From Clytia hemisphaerica (Eukaryota > Cnidaria > Hydrozoa > Leptothecata > Clytiidae): DNA of 64,000 nt. The stretch spans positions 1,652,528-1,716,527 of the forward strand of contig CACVBU010000402.1 in assembly GCA_902728285.1 (NCBI GenBank), read 5' to 3'. Positions 18,101 through 24,622 of the stretch are shown one piece after another (the stretch's first letter is position 1; every line of letters begins with the position of its first letter). The notes below the pieces were generated by a model. That model saw only the letters and a program-made list of their open reading frames with translations. It was not told the DNA's origin and ran no database searches. The position numbers and the translations under genes are program-made.

Positions 18101-20882
18101 TAAATGCTATATTTTCTGACTGATTTTTTTCATTTTTCTTTTCGCATTGCTAACTAACTTTCATCATCAGGTAGGTCCATTCAGCATGTTGCTTGTTTCT
18201 CCTTTTTCCCACTCATTAGAGATATGGTCTGGCTTTGTCTATAACAGTCCTCAGTAGCGTAGACAAGAGGAGCGCAATTAATTTGTGTAAGAGAGCAGAT
18301 TTTTATGACACTGTAATTATCTATTCATAATGTAAAAAGATTATTAGAGTGTCATAAAAATCTGCTCTCCTACACAAAATTTCTGCCCCTCCTGTCTACG
18401 CTACTGGACCTTACCCATATCTAAATTTGTCAACTATCACACCTTTTTATTGAAGGTATTGTGGGTTGACTGGGACTGTTAGAGTTTCAAGCTAGGAATA
18501 GAAGACTATAAATTCTTTTGAATCGATCTATCGATAAGACTTAAGAGTATATCGTTTGCTTACTCCATAATTTTTAATTCACGAGCTTAGCTTTTTCACA
18601 TTGGATTGACACGGATCTGGAGCAAGATTGGCTAGAAAAAGAAAAAGAAAAACATTTTTGCTTATAATATAAAAATAAGCAGAAACTGTCCTGATATGAA
18701 ACATGTGTCTGATATGAAACGGGAACACTTATGTAAAAATAAAACCTTTAACATACAGTAACTATTATCTTTATATTTTAGTCGGTCTTTGGTCATCCAG
18801 AGGTTGTTGGAAGATCAACGAAACAGAAACACAGATCTCATGCGAATGCAACCATTTGACCAACTTTGCCATCCTATTGGATGTTACTGGTAAACAGAGC
18901 AATCCATTGGAATTGAGAATTATGACTTGGATTGGATGTGGGATCTCACTTGCTGGATTGTTTTTAACGTTACTTTCTTACACCATCTTTAAGTACGTAT
19001 TTAACCGCTACAGAAATTCCTTGTTTTTATTTCAGCCATATGGTCTGGTTATCACTTTTTATTGTCGATTTAATTCCTATAATAAATTAAGAATGATGCT
19101 CGTGTTCATTAAGTTTTTCTGTGGTGAAAACTTTCATAAACTCACTGATATTAACGTCGTCAGCTCTGGAACATTGCAACAGCGTTATAGTGACTATATG
19201 GTTAGCTTCAAATAGTCCAACTTTCTAAATAAAACGTGAACGTATAATCTTCTTGACAATTTCATTTGATCCCTTCCGATGCATAATTTTGTAGAAGTTT
19301 TTGTAACACAGTGTTTCTTTTACCTTTATCGAACCGAGTTAGTTCATTTTTCATGATTCTGATAGCGTTCACGAAACGATTGTACCGATCTCTATTAGTA
19401 CAATCAAAAAGGATCTGGGTACAAGATTAAATCCATTAACCTTAATCATTTTTTTACCATTAGAAAATTACACAAGAAGCTACCTCCAAAGATTTTGATA
19501 TCATTAGCACTATCTCTCTTCATCCTACTCATTGTATTTTTGGTGGGTGCAGAACGAGGTTCAGTTGTGACATCGAAATTAGGATGTCAAATCGTTGCTG
19601 GTATTCTTCATTATTTCATGTTGACCACATTTTTATGGATGTTGATTGAAGCCATTAACTTGTATCGTAATTTCGTCAAAATCTTCAGATCAGGTGGTGA
19701 TGGGAAATTCTTCAAGAATTCTTCACGCATAGCATGGGGTATGTATCTCATGTTTTATAATTTATCTTCACAATGTCTCACAACACCTCAAGGGCTTTTG
19801 ATTCATAGTTCGAAATATTTGGGAAATAAACTTTCTGACCCACTTTGAAATTGTATTTATATCCTTCGCGTATCATTTTCACTGGCTCAAGAACACTGAT
19901 AATACAGTTGACACTCTCTAATTCGACGTTCTAACATTTGATACAATCCATTATTCGATAATATTGTAAGTCACCGTCAACATCAAGAAGCTCTCATAAA
20001 CGCTGATCTATTATTTGATACTCTCTTGTTCGATGAAAATCTAACGACCCTTGGAAATCGAATTAGAGAGCGTCAACTATGTTTGTCTTTTTTTCTCAGG
20101 GATTCCACTGTTGATTGTGGTGATCAACGGAGCTGTCGAACCAGATAACCTTGGAAACGATCAATTGTGAGTGAATTTCCAACTTTTTGTTTTATTATCA
20201 GGGATTGTCCCAGAGTTTAATTTTAATTGAAAGTTGATTTGATGTTGTTTTTCAAATAGATGTTTTCTAGACTACGGTATGAATCGTTGCAAGATATCAT
20301 TTTTTTGGGACCGTTGAAATTTTACATGATTTTACACCCTGAACTTTAGCAAACTAGAAAGAACAAACATGTCATAAGAACCCTTAGTCTCAACATTGTT
20401 CTCATTTTTCTTTCAGTTGTGTCATTCTTGGCAACAGTTTCTATTTCGCATTGTTATTGCCAGTCGCTTTGATCCTGTTCATCAATTTCATCGTCCTCAT
20501 CATGGTGTTACGTTCACTATCCAAAAACCAAGGCTCCAAAATCACTTCAACGCAAAAACAATCATTAGCAACTCAAACTAGAATCACATTGGCATGCGCT
20601 ACACTCCTTGGATTAACTTGGCTTTTCGCATTGTTAGCTGTCGGCGATTTGAGCTACACGTTCCAACTACTGTTCACTATTTTCAACTCACTACAAGGGT
20701 TCTTCATCTTTGTGTTTTATACGCTTTTAAACACAGATGTTCAAAAAGAATGGAAGAGGTTGTTTAAAATTAAAGATAAGGAGCAAGGGAACTCAAGCCA
20801 ACCTGTTGTATCGACTCTAAATCGAGAGAAATATCACGTGAAAAGCAGTCCTACGGTTGGCAGTCAGTATACCTACTTTTGA
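1..20882 (+). CDS. Adhesion G-protein-coupled receptor (Ig x9 - SEA - HRM-like - GAIN/GPS - 7TM), 5' end missing
   Basis: Spliced plus-strand gene. Exons: 1-169, 764-1060, 2602-3012, 3814-4080, 4825-5169, 5505-5783, 6749-7093, 8231-8554, 8919-9362, 9960-10131, 10419-10573, 14909-15333, 16099-16732, 18782-18992, 19464-19738, 20100-20166 and 20417-20882 (stop TGA). Every junction has GT/AG ends and continuous phase. The product is a cell-surface receptor: a long extracellular part, an autoproteolytic GAIN domain with an intact HL/T site, a tethered agonist starting TNFAILLDV, then seven helices that couple to G proteins. SEA plus Ig upstream of GAIN recalls vertebrate ADGRF5 (GPR116), but there SEA precedes the Ig domains, so I assign no symbol. 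No frameshifts or stops occur in about 4.9 kb of coding sequence. The first exon has no start codon; signal peptide and further N-terminal domains lie left of the window. An alternative tail lies at 21,646-21,875. Confidence 0.9.
285..436. mobile_element. Short TIR element (MITE) in the first intron
   Basis: The ends GGTCTGGAAGCCT and AGGCTTCCAGACC are inverted repeats enclosing about 150 bp of AT-rich DNA. A diverged relative starts at 57,653 in a CaMKII intron (TGTCTGGAAGCCTATTG), so this is a dispersed non-autonomous family. No transposase is present. Confidence 0.7.
556..696. mobile_element. 141-bp TIR element (MITE) in the first intron
   Basis: It begins AGACCCGGCGGAA and ends TTCCGCCGGGTCT, a perfect 13-bp terminal inverted repeat. 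The interior has further imperfect pairing (CCTCCCCACTTTT and CCCCACTTTT). The minus-strand reading frame across it is a by-product. Confidence 0.75.
764..1060 (+). CDS. aGPCR exon: Ig-like domain (A type) lacking the first Cys
   Basis: Phase 1-1 exon of 297 nt. The acceptor follows CCCCTTCTTTCAG and the donor is GTAATA. The F-strand signature GFYQCGVK and the ending VNVTVK match exons 5, 7 and 9. Where those have a B-strand Cys, this exon reads TIRGPAL, so the canonical Ig disulfide cannot form. It carries an N-glycosylation sequon SNET. Confidence 0.85.
1427..1665. mobile_element. Short TIR element (MITE) in an intron
   Basis: The ends CTAGACGATCCTATCGTC and GACGATAGCATCGTCTAG are inverted with a single mismatch, enclosing about 240 bp without coding capacity. 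An open frame running through it (1417-1644) is not a gene. Confidence 0.6.
2602..3012 (+). CDS. aGPCR exon: Ig-like domain (B type) with RKRR furin-like site
   Basis: Phase 1-1 exon of 411 nt, longer than its neighbours (137 codons). The B-strand Cys lies in LQGCKYK and the F-strand Cys in YRCGVFDPRYM. Between them is a Thr/Pro-rich loop (TPTPSTPPRTT) followed by FLRKRRAADIEE, a strong furin-type dibasic site. Cleavage there would split the domain into halves held by the disulfide. This is seen in sequence; cleavage itself is inferred. Confidence 0.85.
3119..3270. mobile_element. Short TIR element, same family as 38,214-38,367
   Basis: The inverted ends carry GAGATGGAGTTTTT and AAAAACTCCATCTC. 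The stretch CAAGCTCTTATTTGATTTGG next to the left end recurs in inverted orientation at 38.33-38.36 kb, where a relative interrupts a GPCR relic. Non-autonomous. Confidence 0.7.
3814..4080 (+). CDS. aGPCR exon: Ig-like domain (B type), short
   Basis: Phase 1-1 exon of 267 nt. The acceptor is CATTTTTAG and the donor GTATGTG. Cysteines lie in AVMCGYGS and IHCGYHDKRYM. The motif HDKRYM after the second Cys resembles FDPRYM of the preceding exon, so two B-type exons stand side by side here, the one break in an otherwise alternating A/B order. Confidence 0.8.
4181..4420. mobile_element. TIR element of the ATAAGAAC family (copy 1)
   Basis: The sequence contains AGCCTTTGGATGTTCTTAA, ATATTCTTAGCTTGTTCTTA and ends TTCTTATAAAAAGAACGTGT. 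The same blocks in the same order occur at 23,847-24,013, 24,322-24,576, 45,655-45,830 and 46,035-46,234. It is a dispersed MITE-like family with T-rich inverted ends. Confidence 0.65.
4500..4660. repeat. Partial copy of the 46.56-46.85 kb element
   Basis: From CACAGATCTGTAAAGCCCGA through GCCGATGGATAGGATCTAGC this matches the left half of the full element at 46,556-46,853. The right half is missing. Confidence 0.65.
4825..5169 (+). CDS. aGPCR exon: Ig-like domain (A type)
   Basis: Phase 1-1 exon of 345 nt. The acceptor is CTTTCATTTTTAG and the donor GTAAAAC. B-strand Cys residues lie in YLCLCRLKRK, the F-strand signature is EGFYQCAYHPDGLP, and the end is KFTVS. A further Cys (AELCFDSDEF) gives four in total, so a non-canonical extra disulfide is possible. 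Confidence 0.85.
5505..5783 (+). CDS. aGPCR exon: Ig-like domain (B type)
   Basis: Phase 1-1 exon of 279 nt. The first Cys is in LKGCSYNSK and the second in RFQCVIFDENRMRKS, the B-type CxxFDxxRM motif. Several sequons (LNDT, INYT, SNYS) suggest glycosylation. The donor GTAATTT follows SLTG. Confidence 0.85.
5819..6492. mobile_element. Long version of a foldback element (relative at 25.2-25.6 kb)
   Basis: The left end GGTATAAAGAAAAACAGGAG is inverted at the right end as CTCCTGTTTCTTTATACC. Sub-terminal blocks (TTTATAAAATGTATCAAAAG; ACTATCAGTATTGAAGATTC) recur in the element at 25.2-25.6 kb. The interior of about 300 bp is unique to this copy and shows no coding signal. Confidence 0.65.
6749..7093 (+). 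CDS. aGPCR exon: Ig-like domain (A type)
   Basis: Phase 1-1 exon of 345 nt with a strong GTGAGT donor. The B-strand Cys is in FPGGCQM, the C strand reads VYWLKNG, and the F strand GVYQCVADFDGLDTP. It ends FNVTVK like exon 2. The DGL(P/D)xPV block is shared with the A-type exon at 4825-5169, pointing to tandem exon duplication. Confidence 0.87.
8231..8554 (+). CDS. aGPCR exon: Ig-like domain (B type)
   Basis: Phase 1-1 exon of 324 nt following TTTTTTTGTAG. The first Cys is in IQGCKYKAEN (compare LQGCKYK in the 2602 exon) and the second in GTYECVITHALLEG. It lacks the FDxxRM signature, so it is a diverged B type, identified by its N-terminal half. A hairpin element starts 12 nt after its end. 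Confidence 0.83.
8567..8664. mobile_element. Near-perfect hairpin element beside a 5' splice site
   Basis: The sequence starts CCCAGCTGGCACACAACG and ends with the inverted CGTTGTGTGCCGGCTGGG. The arms are about 42 nt with few mismatches around a 14-nt loop. A diverged relative lies at 34,639-34,729 (CCAGCTAG...TTAGCTGG). In the pre-mRNA this stem would begin 12 nt downstream of the exon end at 8554. Confidence 0.75.
8919..9362 (+). CDS. aGPCR exon: Ig-like domain (A type) with charged insert
   Basis: Phase 1-1 exon of 444 nt, the longest of the series. Cysteines lie in ISGCIYH and GFYQCGVTIG. Between them is an insert rich in Gly, Asp, Arg and Glu (DRGGGIDRSTT, PLPREEREGG). It occupies the same loop position as the Thr/Pro and RKRR insert of the 2602 exon. 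The last Ig domain before SEA. Confidence 0.87.
9376..9544. mobile_element. TIR element, family with 19,907-20,077
   Basis: The left end GTTGACGCTCTCTGACTCGA is inverted at the right end as TCAAATTAGAGAGCGTTAAC. A second copy with ends GTTGACACTCTC and GAGAGCGTCAAC lies in another intron of the same gene. It begins 14 nt after the preceding exon. Confidence 0.75.
9777..9912. mobile_element. Foldback element upstream of the SEA exon
   Basis: Arms TCATAATAGACCTT...CGAGTGTATTACAATAGA and their inverse meet around a short centre (ACTCCCTTAGG), giving one long hairpin. It ends 47 nt before the SEA exon, close to the expected branch-point region. Confidence 0.7.
9960..10131 (+). CDS. aGPCR exon: first half of SEA domain
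   Basis: Exon of 172 nt entering in phase 1 and leaving in phase 2 (donor GTAAGT). It encodes KMNVRLDQQWDKDLAN and an amphipathic helix, then PLVRILGFK. Together with the next exon it gives the SEA pattern, helix followed by GFxSGSVIxD. SEA domains are extracellular folds of mucins and some adhesion GPCRs, often autoproteolysed at G/S-V-V. Confidence 0.8.
10419..10573 (+). CDS. aGPCR exon: second half of SEA domain
   Basis: Exon of 155 nt, phase 2 in and phase 1 out (donor GTAAGA). Residues SGSVIADTQVLYPN form the conserved SEA strand following GFK of the previous exon. The end reads FKVTSVDVNSL. There is no G-S-V-V/I-V cleavage motif in the second conserved position, so autoproteolysis of SEA is not expected. 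Confidence 0.8.
10574..11098. other. Intron sequence without recognised gene
   Basis: AT-rich intron DNA upstream of the satellite. I see only short shared words with other introns (for example GGGTTAAAAGAGTTATTCTAA beside 3.4 kb) and no coding signal. Confidence 0.5.
11375..11454 (-). tRNA. tRNA-like segment, satellite unit 1
   Basis: On the minus strand it reads an A-box-like TAACTCAGTTGGTTAAGGCG and a B box GGTTCGACCCC with normal spacing. These are the internal RNA polymerase III promoter motifs. The 7-nt anticodon loop would be TTAACAT (anticodon AAC, Val-like), with a mismatched stem. The standard acceptor stem does not pair, but an outer GCTTC/GAAGC pair does in this unit. Best called a tRNA-derived pseudogene or SINE head, not a working tRNA. 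Confidence 0.6.
11816..11895 (-). tRNA. tRNA-like segment, satellite unit 2
   Basis: Same as unit 1 except that the outer arm reads GCATC instead of GCTTC, which breaks one pair. A and B boxes are unchanged. Confidence 0.55.
12256..12335 (-). tRNA. tRNA-like segment, satellite unit 3
   Basis: Identical in A and B boxes to unit 2, with GCATC in the outer arm. Confidence 0.55.
12696..12775 (-). tRNA. tRNA-like segment, satellite unit 4
   Basis: Identical in A and B boxes to unit 2. Confidence 0.55.
13135..13214 (-). tRNA. tRNA-like segment, satellite unit 5
   Basis: Identical in A and B boxes to unit 2. The unit has a one-base deletion elsewhere (TATTTCAGG for TATTTTCAGG). Confidence 0.55.
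13576..13655 (-). tRNA. tRNA-like segment, satellite unit 6
   Basis: Identical in A and B boxes to unit 2. It is the last copy; the following partial unit is cut before this segment. Confidence 0.55.
14295..14640. repeat. ~36-bp minisatellite in the aGPCR intron
   Basis: The core TTTTCCTTGGAAAATACAAG recurs about eight times at roughly 36-bp steps with drift, separated by variable spacers such as AAACTGTACATAAGATGA. The minus-strand frame through it yields a periodic CISQGK peptide that is only a shadow of the repeat. Confidence 0.8.
14909..15333 (+). CDS. aGPCR exon: Cys-rich (HRM-like) segment and start of GAIN subdomain A
   Basis: Exon of 425 nt, phase 1 in and phase 0 out (GTACGG donor). 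The pattern is NCTYKQ...QRQCLGN...PKWSNVNLQNC, a Cys and Trp spacing like the hormone-receptor motif that precedes GAIN in many adhesion GPCRs. A helical GAIN-A stretch follows (VSGNLSQLINRTDSITT, DLEYISIVLQNL). HRM assignment is by pattern only. Confidence 0.75.
15433..15714. mobile_element. TIR element of the ACACCCCTGTCTCACAG family (copy 1)
   Basis: It starts ACACCCCTGTCTCACAGCCC and ends GGGTCTGTGACACATGGGT, with interior repeats of CCAGTGGGGCTGAAATT. Other copies lie at 32,647-32,938 and, in reverse, near 34,985-35,222. All carry runs of in-frame but meaningless ORFs. Non-autonomous. Confidence 0.75.
16099..16732 (+). CDS. aGPCR exon: GAIN domain and first half of the GPS
   Basis: Exon of 634 nt, phase 0 in and phase 1 out. 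The helical start IVANVLETVGNVIGSN leads into beta strands, ending FFNNTCTFWEVQQ, the first Cys and Trp of the GPCR proteolysis site. The second GPS half is on the next exon 2 kb away. GAIN folds around the tethered agonist until force or ligand releases it. Confidence 0.87.
17077..18179. mobile_element. 1.1-kb element with CCGGAAA-rich interior
   Basis: The ends TGGACCTACC and GGTAGGTCCA are inverted. Next to the left end is a (TTCG)n run, and the interior repeats blocks such as GCCGGAAATATGCCGGAAA. A reversed, diverged relative lies at about 38,900-39,602, where (CGAA)n and GAGGTAGGTC occur at the right end. Frames through it are not genes. Confidence 0.6.
18252..18406. mobile_element. Foldback MITE with CAGTAGCGTAGAC ends
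   Basis: The ends CAGTAGCGTAGACAAGAGG and CTCCTGTCTACGCTACTG are inverted. The inner arms AGAGCAGATTTTTATGACAC and GTGTCATAAAAATCTGCTCT are a perfect 20-bp palindrome. The terminal CAG...CTG style is hAT-like; I see no clear target duplication. Confidence 0.7.
18536..18725. repeat. Partial copy of the 31-kb foldback element
   Basis: ATCGTTTGCTTACTCC, CTTTTTCACATTGGATTGAC and ACGGATCTGGAGCAAGATTG match, in order, the element at about 30,980-31,190. It lies just upstream of the GPS/TM1 exon. Confidence 0.6.
18782..18992 (+). CDS. aGPCR exon: GPS cleavage site, tethered agonist and TM1
   Basis: Exon of 211 nt, phase 1 in and phase 2 out. It reads VGLWSSRGCWK...ISCECNHLTNFAILLDV. The GPS Cys/Trp set is complete and the HL/T cleavage triad intact, so autoproteolysis is expected. 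TM1 follows (MTWIGCGISLAGLFLTLLSY). Confidence 0.92.
19464..19738 (+). CDS. aGPCR exon: TM2, TM3 and start of TM4
   Basis: Exon of 275 nt, phase 2 in and phase 1 out. TM2 is ILISLALSLFILLIVFLVG. KLGCQIVAG carries the conserved TM3 Cys, then LTTFLWMLIEAINLYRNFV is typical of family B TM3. The end SSRIAWG begins TM4. Confidence 0.92.
19907..20077. mobile_element. TIR element, second copy of the 9,376-9,544 family
   Basis: The ends GTTGACACTCTCTAATTCGA and TCGAATTAGAGAGCGTCAAC are inverted with one mismatch. It ends 22 nt before the TM4 exon. Confidence 0.75.
20100..20166 (+). CDS. aGPCR exon: TM4
   Basis: A 67-nt exon, phase 1 in and phase 2 out (GTGAGT), encoding IPLLIVVINGAVEPDNLGND, i.e. 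TM4 and the first part of extracellular loop 2. It is too short to stand out as an ORF, but phases on both sides fit. Confidence 0.85.
20417..20882 (+). CDS. aGPCR terminal exon: ECL2 Cys, TM5-TM7 and short tail
   Basis: It begins with the ECL2 Cys (CVILGNSFYFALLLP). TM5 follows, then TM6 (LLGLTWLFALLAVGD) and TM7 (FNSLQGFFIFVFYTLLN), all with family hallmarks. The tail QKEWKRLFK ends SPTVGSQYTYF and TGA. A transposon starts 15 nt after the stop. Confidence 0.92.
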
Positions 20883-20897
20883 TACAGTTCTCAGGGG

Positions 20898-21211
20898 CAG
20901 TGGCGTGGTGGCAGGGGGGCCAGGGGGGCCAGGCCCCTCCAGCGGAGCCCTTTTGAGAAGGGGTGCCCAAAAATAAGGGACGCCAAGAAAAATTTTTCAG
21001 GCGCCCATATCGAAATTGACAAATAAAAAAACAAAAATGGCGCCCCTCATCACCTCAAAAACTCAAAATTTTCATGCTCGCTTCGCTCGCACACTACCTT
21101 TTTCGTGTTCATAATGAGCGTATAGAGAGGGGCGCCAAAAACAAAAAATCTTTAAAAGGGGCGCCATATTTGCCTTGGCCACCCCAGAGAAATTTTCCCA
21201 CCACGCCACTG
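20898..21211. mobile_element. hAT-like MITE immediately after the receptor stop codon
   Basis: The ends CAGTGGCGTGGTGG and CCACCACGCCACTG are perfect inverted repeats. The flanks CTCAGGGG (20,890) and CCCAGGGG (21,212) are 8-bp target duplications with one difference. Size, CAGTGGCG ends and 8-bp duplication fit a non-autonomous hAT element. It forms the start of the 3' UTR. Confidence 0.85.
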
Positions 21212-21599
21212 CCCAGGGGTTCTTTATTATGAAGTAAAAATATATCTAATTTTTGAATCAGATATTTTGACTCTCATTGAGCCTTCAGACAAGGTTTTAG
21301 ACTCTTTTTTAATAAGACTCATGATGAGACAAACAAGAAAATTTGAATCAGTGTACGAAATGAGGAAAAGTCAATACCTTGGCCTCCCTCCAAATTTTAA
21401 TATGTTTCCTGTTTAATTAAAAAAAGTCGAAACCTGGATGCAACCTAAAAAATTTCTAATTTAACCTGGTTATGAATCTACAAAATAGCTCTTTTTCGTT
21501 AGCTTTTATCATACTGTGTCTCTCATATTTTATCAACACCTTCTTAAAAGTAAGATGGCTTTGTAAGGATGGAAGGTTTTCTAACGGCATCCCCCCATT

Positions 21600-21787
21600 T
21601 GTAATGTGATAATAAAAAATGACAATAATTCCCTTTATTTTTCAGTATACGGTAACAGCGATACTCCACCCGCTGAAGAGATCGACCTCTGTAATTGTAA
21701 TGTGATAATAAAAAATTACAATAATTCCCTTTATTTTTCAGTTTACGGTAACAGCGATACTCCACCCGCTGAAGAAATTGATCTTTC
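21600..21787. repeat. 96-bp tandem duplication spanning a splice acceptor and exon start
   Basis: TGTAATGTGATAATAAAAAA through CGCTGAAGAGATCGACCTCT is repeated as TGTAATGTGATAATAAAAAA through CGCTGAAGAAATTGATC. The copies differ at a handful of bases. Each contains polypyrimidine tract, AG and the first ~45 coding bases. Confidence 0.9.
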
Positions 21788-21875
21788 TTCGTCAACCGGT
21801 CATTTAATCAAGCAACGACAACATTACACAAATCCTACGTATGACCAAACGGACAACAGCAGCTTTAAGAAGTGA
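21646..21875 (+). CDS. Possible alternative C-terminal exon of the aGPCR with duplicated splice acceptor
   Basis: After a strong acceptor (CCCTTTATTTTTCAG) the frame reads VYGNSDTPPAEEIDL, and it stops after TYDQTDNSSFKK. A second acceptor 96 bp downstream (exon start 21,742) begins the same peptide again, and 96 is a multiple of three, so both sites give the same end. The last shared exon has only one phase-compatible donor near its end (GCA/GTCAGT), which is weak, so linkage to the receptor is inferred. A separate short gene is possible. Confidence 0.5.
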
Positions 21876-22162
21876 TTAAAAGGTGCGTTTTTGTTGGCAA
21901 TTATTATACCCAACGTTGTTTCAAAGTCCAAAGTGTGACATGGAATGAATGCTTTGAACGTCGGTTGACAATCGTTGTTTTAAGCTACGTTGGTTAAAGG
22001 TCGTGGTTTTAGCTAGGTTACTATTAAAAGCCTAGGCGCCCCCTATGCGTATATCTATATGTAGACTGAAAGAATCTCAGATATGAAGCCTATTTAAAAC
22101 GATTAGATTTTATATATTGTAATTGGCTTATGGAGTACCGTTGTTGTAGAGTTTACACTTGG

Positions 22163-22308
22163 GTAAGTTCCCCCCGCTAATTAATTTTTCGAAAATTTTC
22201 CACACGGGACACCTTTATTCCGACCCCGACCCCCTGGCCCTGGCTTATTAAGTTTTGAGATTTTTCCAACCTCTCCCCCACGCGGCTATTAGGTACCCGA
22301 GAGTAAAC
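22163..22308. mobile_element. TIR element, copy A of a facing pair
   Basis: Contains GCTAATTAATTTTTCGAAAAT and ends CGGCTATTAGGTACCCGAGAG. The reverse complement occurs at 23,690-23,852. Copy A's left terminus is trimmed. Confidence 0.65.
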
Positions 22309-23689
22309 TTGTGACCTTTGCTGGTTCTCTATGTTATGACCACGAACTTAAAAGTCTTAAACTCTTACTGGAGCTCAATGTGGAAATTCTAGGAATTATT
22401 TCAGCATTCTACTGTTTTGCTATTTTGATGGTTTTAACTTAAAGGAAACATTTAACGTATCTCCTAACATTTTGCCATTTTCAAGGGGGAATCCACACAT
22501 TTTCAAGAATTTTGTTTACTTTAAAAGGTTCGCCCACCCCCACCTCTGTATGGTTTTTTAATGGAACAGCTCAATCGAAGAGAAAGTTACTCTTCGGTTT
22601 AGAAATGTTGTGTAAGCAAAGTGTTAGGAGATACGTCAAGAACATTGAAGAATCTTTAACCTTTCTCAAGCAAGAAAAGTGAAGCTTTAAGATTTTCGTC
22701 GCTTTTATAACTCAGGATTGAAACTATATAGCTGTTTCTTTAATTTCACGTGGTACAATTTGTGATAGATTTTTATATTCAATCTGGCGTGTGTGTGTGT
22801 GTGAAAATCACGTGGGTCACACGTTTTGGATGGGAAACAAATGGCTTCGCTTACACCAATAAGGTCATTAAACTCATGTTGAATGATAAGACTTTATATC
22901 TTTTTAAAGAACGATGTGATCACGATTGTAACAACACTTAATCCTCTTTTACACGATTTCTTTATAAAAACATCCAAAAATTTTAACCTTTCCAGCGCGC
23001 AACATTTTTATATCTTCAGCCCGTCTGCGCGCAACGTTTTTTGATGAAAATGCAATTTTCACGATAACCGTTATAACTTTTTGAAAAATTAACTTCAGAA
23101 AAAAACCCTTATATTTTTGGAAAGCCCTACCTTTCCCCTTTCTAAATATGTTTAACTGAGTACTCCAAACAATTTTGGACAGAAATTATGAAGCCAGACA
23201 AAAGGCATATGGAAAAACAATGTCGCGAAAAAGTCATTTTTGGTGCAAAACTTCGAAAAATTATAGAGAACTGAAAAATTGATAAAAACACTTACTTTTT
23301 TCTTTAGAAGGTTTCTTTATAGTTAGGTAATACAATTCAATACTTTTGAAAAGCCAAATAAAACTCTAAAACACTTTTATAAACCCTTACTTTCATAGCT
23401 AATTTTCAGCCTCCTCAGTTTCACAAAATCACGCAGCATAGCTTGGTCTGCCATTTCTATTTTTGAAAAATGTTGCGTCATACCAAAACAAACCCCGATT
23501 GTTTCTTATCGGTAATTTCACGCTGATTCCGATTTTTTAATCGGTTTTACCGTACCTCTGACGGTTGGGGCGTAATCCGACCAAATATAAAGGTCACCTT
23601 AAAAACGTCTTCAGATACGTCTTTCGGAACGTATGGCGAACGTATCAGATACGTCTTTCGGGGCGGAAAGGTTAAAGCCTTGGAATGTT

Positions 23690-23852
23690 CTTACTCTCGG
23701 GTACCTAATAGCCGGGGGAGTTGGAATAAGGGGGGGATTGGAAAAAATCTCAAAACTTAATAAGCGGGGGGGGGGGGGTTGGAATAAAAATGTCCTGCGT
23801 GGAAAATTTTCGAAAAACTAATTAGCGGGCTATTAGGAGTCTGAGAGTAACT
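23690..23852. mobile_element. TIR element, copy B of a facing pair
   Basis: The ends TACTCTCGGGTACCTAATAGC and GGGCTATTAGGAGTCTGAG are imperfect inverted repeats. The interior is inverted relative to copy A at 22.2 kb. A 1.4-kb AT-rich spacer between the copies has no recognised gene. Confidence 0.7.
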
Positions 23853-24013
23853 TTTTGGGTTTCAAGCCTAAAAATGTTCTTATAATGTTCTTATTCTCTC
23901 CATTTTGCGACTATTTTTATCCTGAGTCCGCAAAGCCTTAAATTGTTCTTAACTTGTTCTTGACATTTTGGCAATCGAATCTTTATGTTTTTATATAGTT
24001 TGTTCTTATAAAA
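23847..24013. mobile_element. ATAAGAAC family element (copy 2, truncated)
   Basis: GTTTCAAGCCTAAAAATGTT, CCTTAAATTGTTCTTAACTT and AGTTTGTTCTTATAAAAAAA are shared with the copy at 24,322-24,576. The left end is missing. Confidence 0.65.
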
Positions 24014-24321
24014 AAACGTGTACAGCGAAAGGGTTCTTTCATTTATTAATGGTAGGGGTTTCAAAATATCTTAGGTGTATTTTACTTTATAAAAATGAGA
24101 AAATATTTTTTATAGGATTTAAATATTTTGTAATAGATTATGCATGTATGACAATATTTACATTAAAGAAATTACCTATAGTAAATTTCATTCAATCCCA
24201 GGCTCCATATTCTTGAAGTGTGTTGAACATCAAATACTGTAATATTTCCAAAATATGTCAATAAATTAGTATAACTGATTTTTCTTCTACACAAATGGCC
24301 AGAACAGACTGACATATAAAC

Positions 24322-24576
24322 TACACGTTTTTTTTTATAAGAACATCCAAAACTTTCGAAGCATTCGGATGTTCTTAACTTTTTGGGTTTCAAGCCTAAA
24401 AATGTTCTTTAAAAAGTTCTTATTTTCCTCATTTTGTGACAATTTTGACCCATTTTCCTTAAGAATTGGATGTTTTTGAGTCCACAAGGCCTTAAAATGT
24501 TCTTAACTTGTTCTTAGCATTTTGGCCATCGAAGCCTTATGTTCTTATATAGTTTGTTCTTATAAAAAAAGGTGTA
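24322..24576. mobile_element. ATAAGAAC family element (copy 3, full length)
   Basis: The ends TACACGTTTTTTTTTATAAG and CTTATAAAAAAAGGTGTA are inverted. This is the clearest full-length member of the family. Confidence 0.75.
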
Positions 24577-24622
24577 TAGCTGTTTTTCCTTCTACGCAAC
24601 TGGCCAGGACTGGCTTACATAT

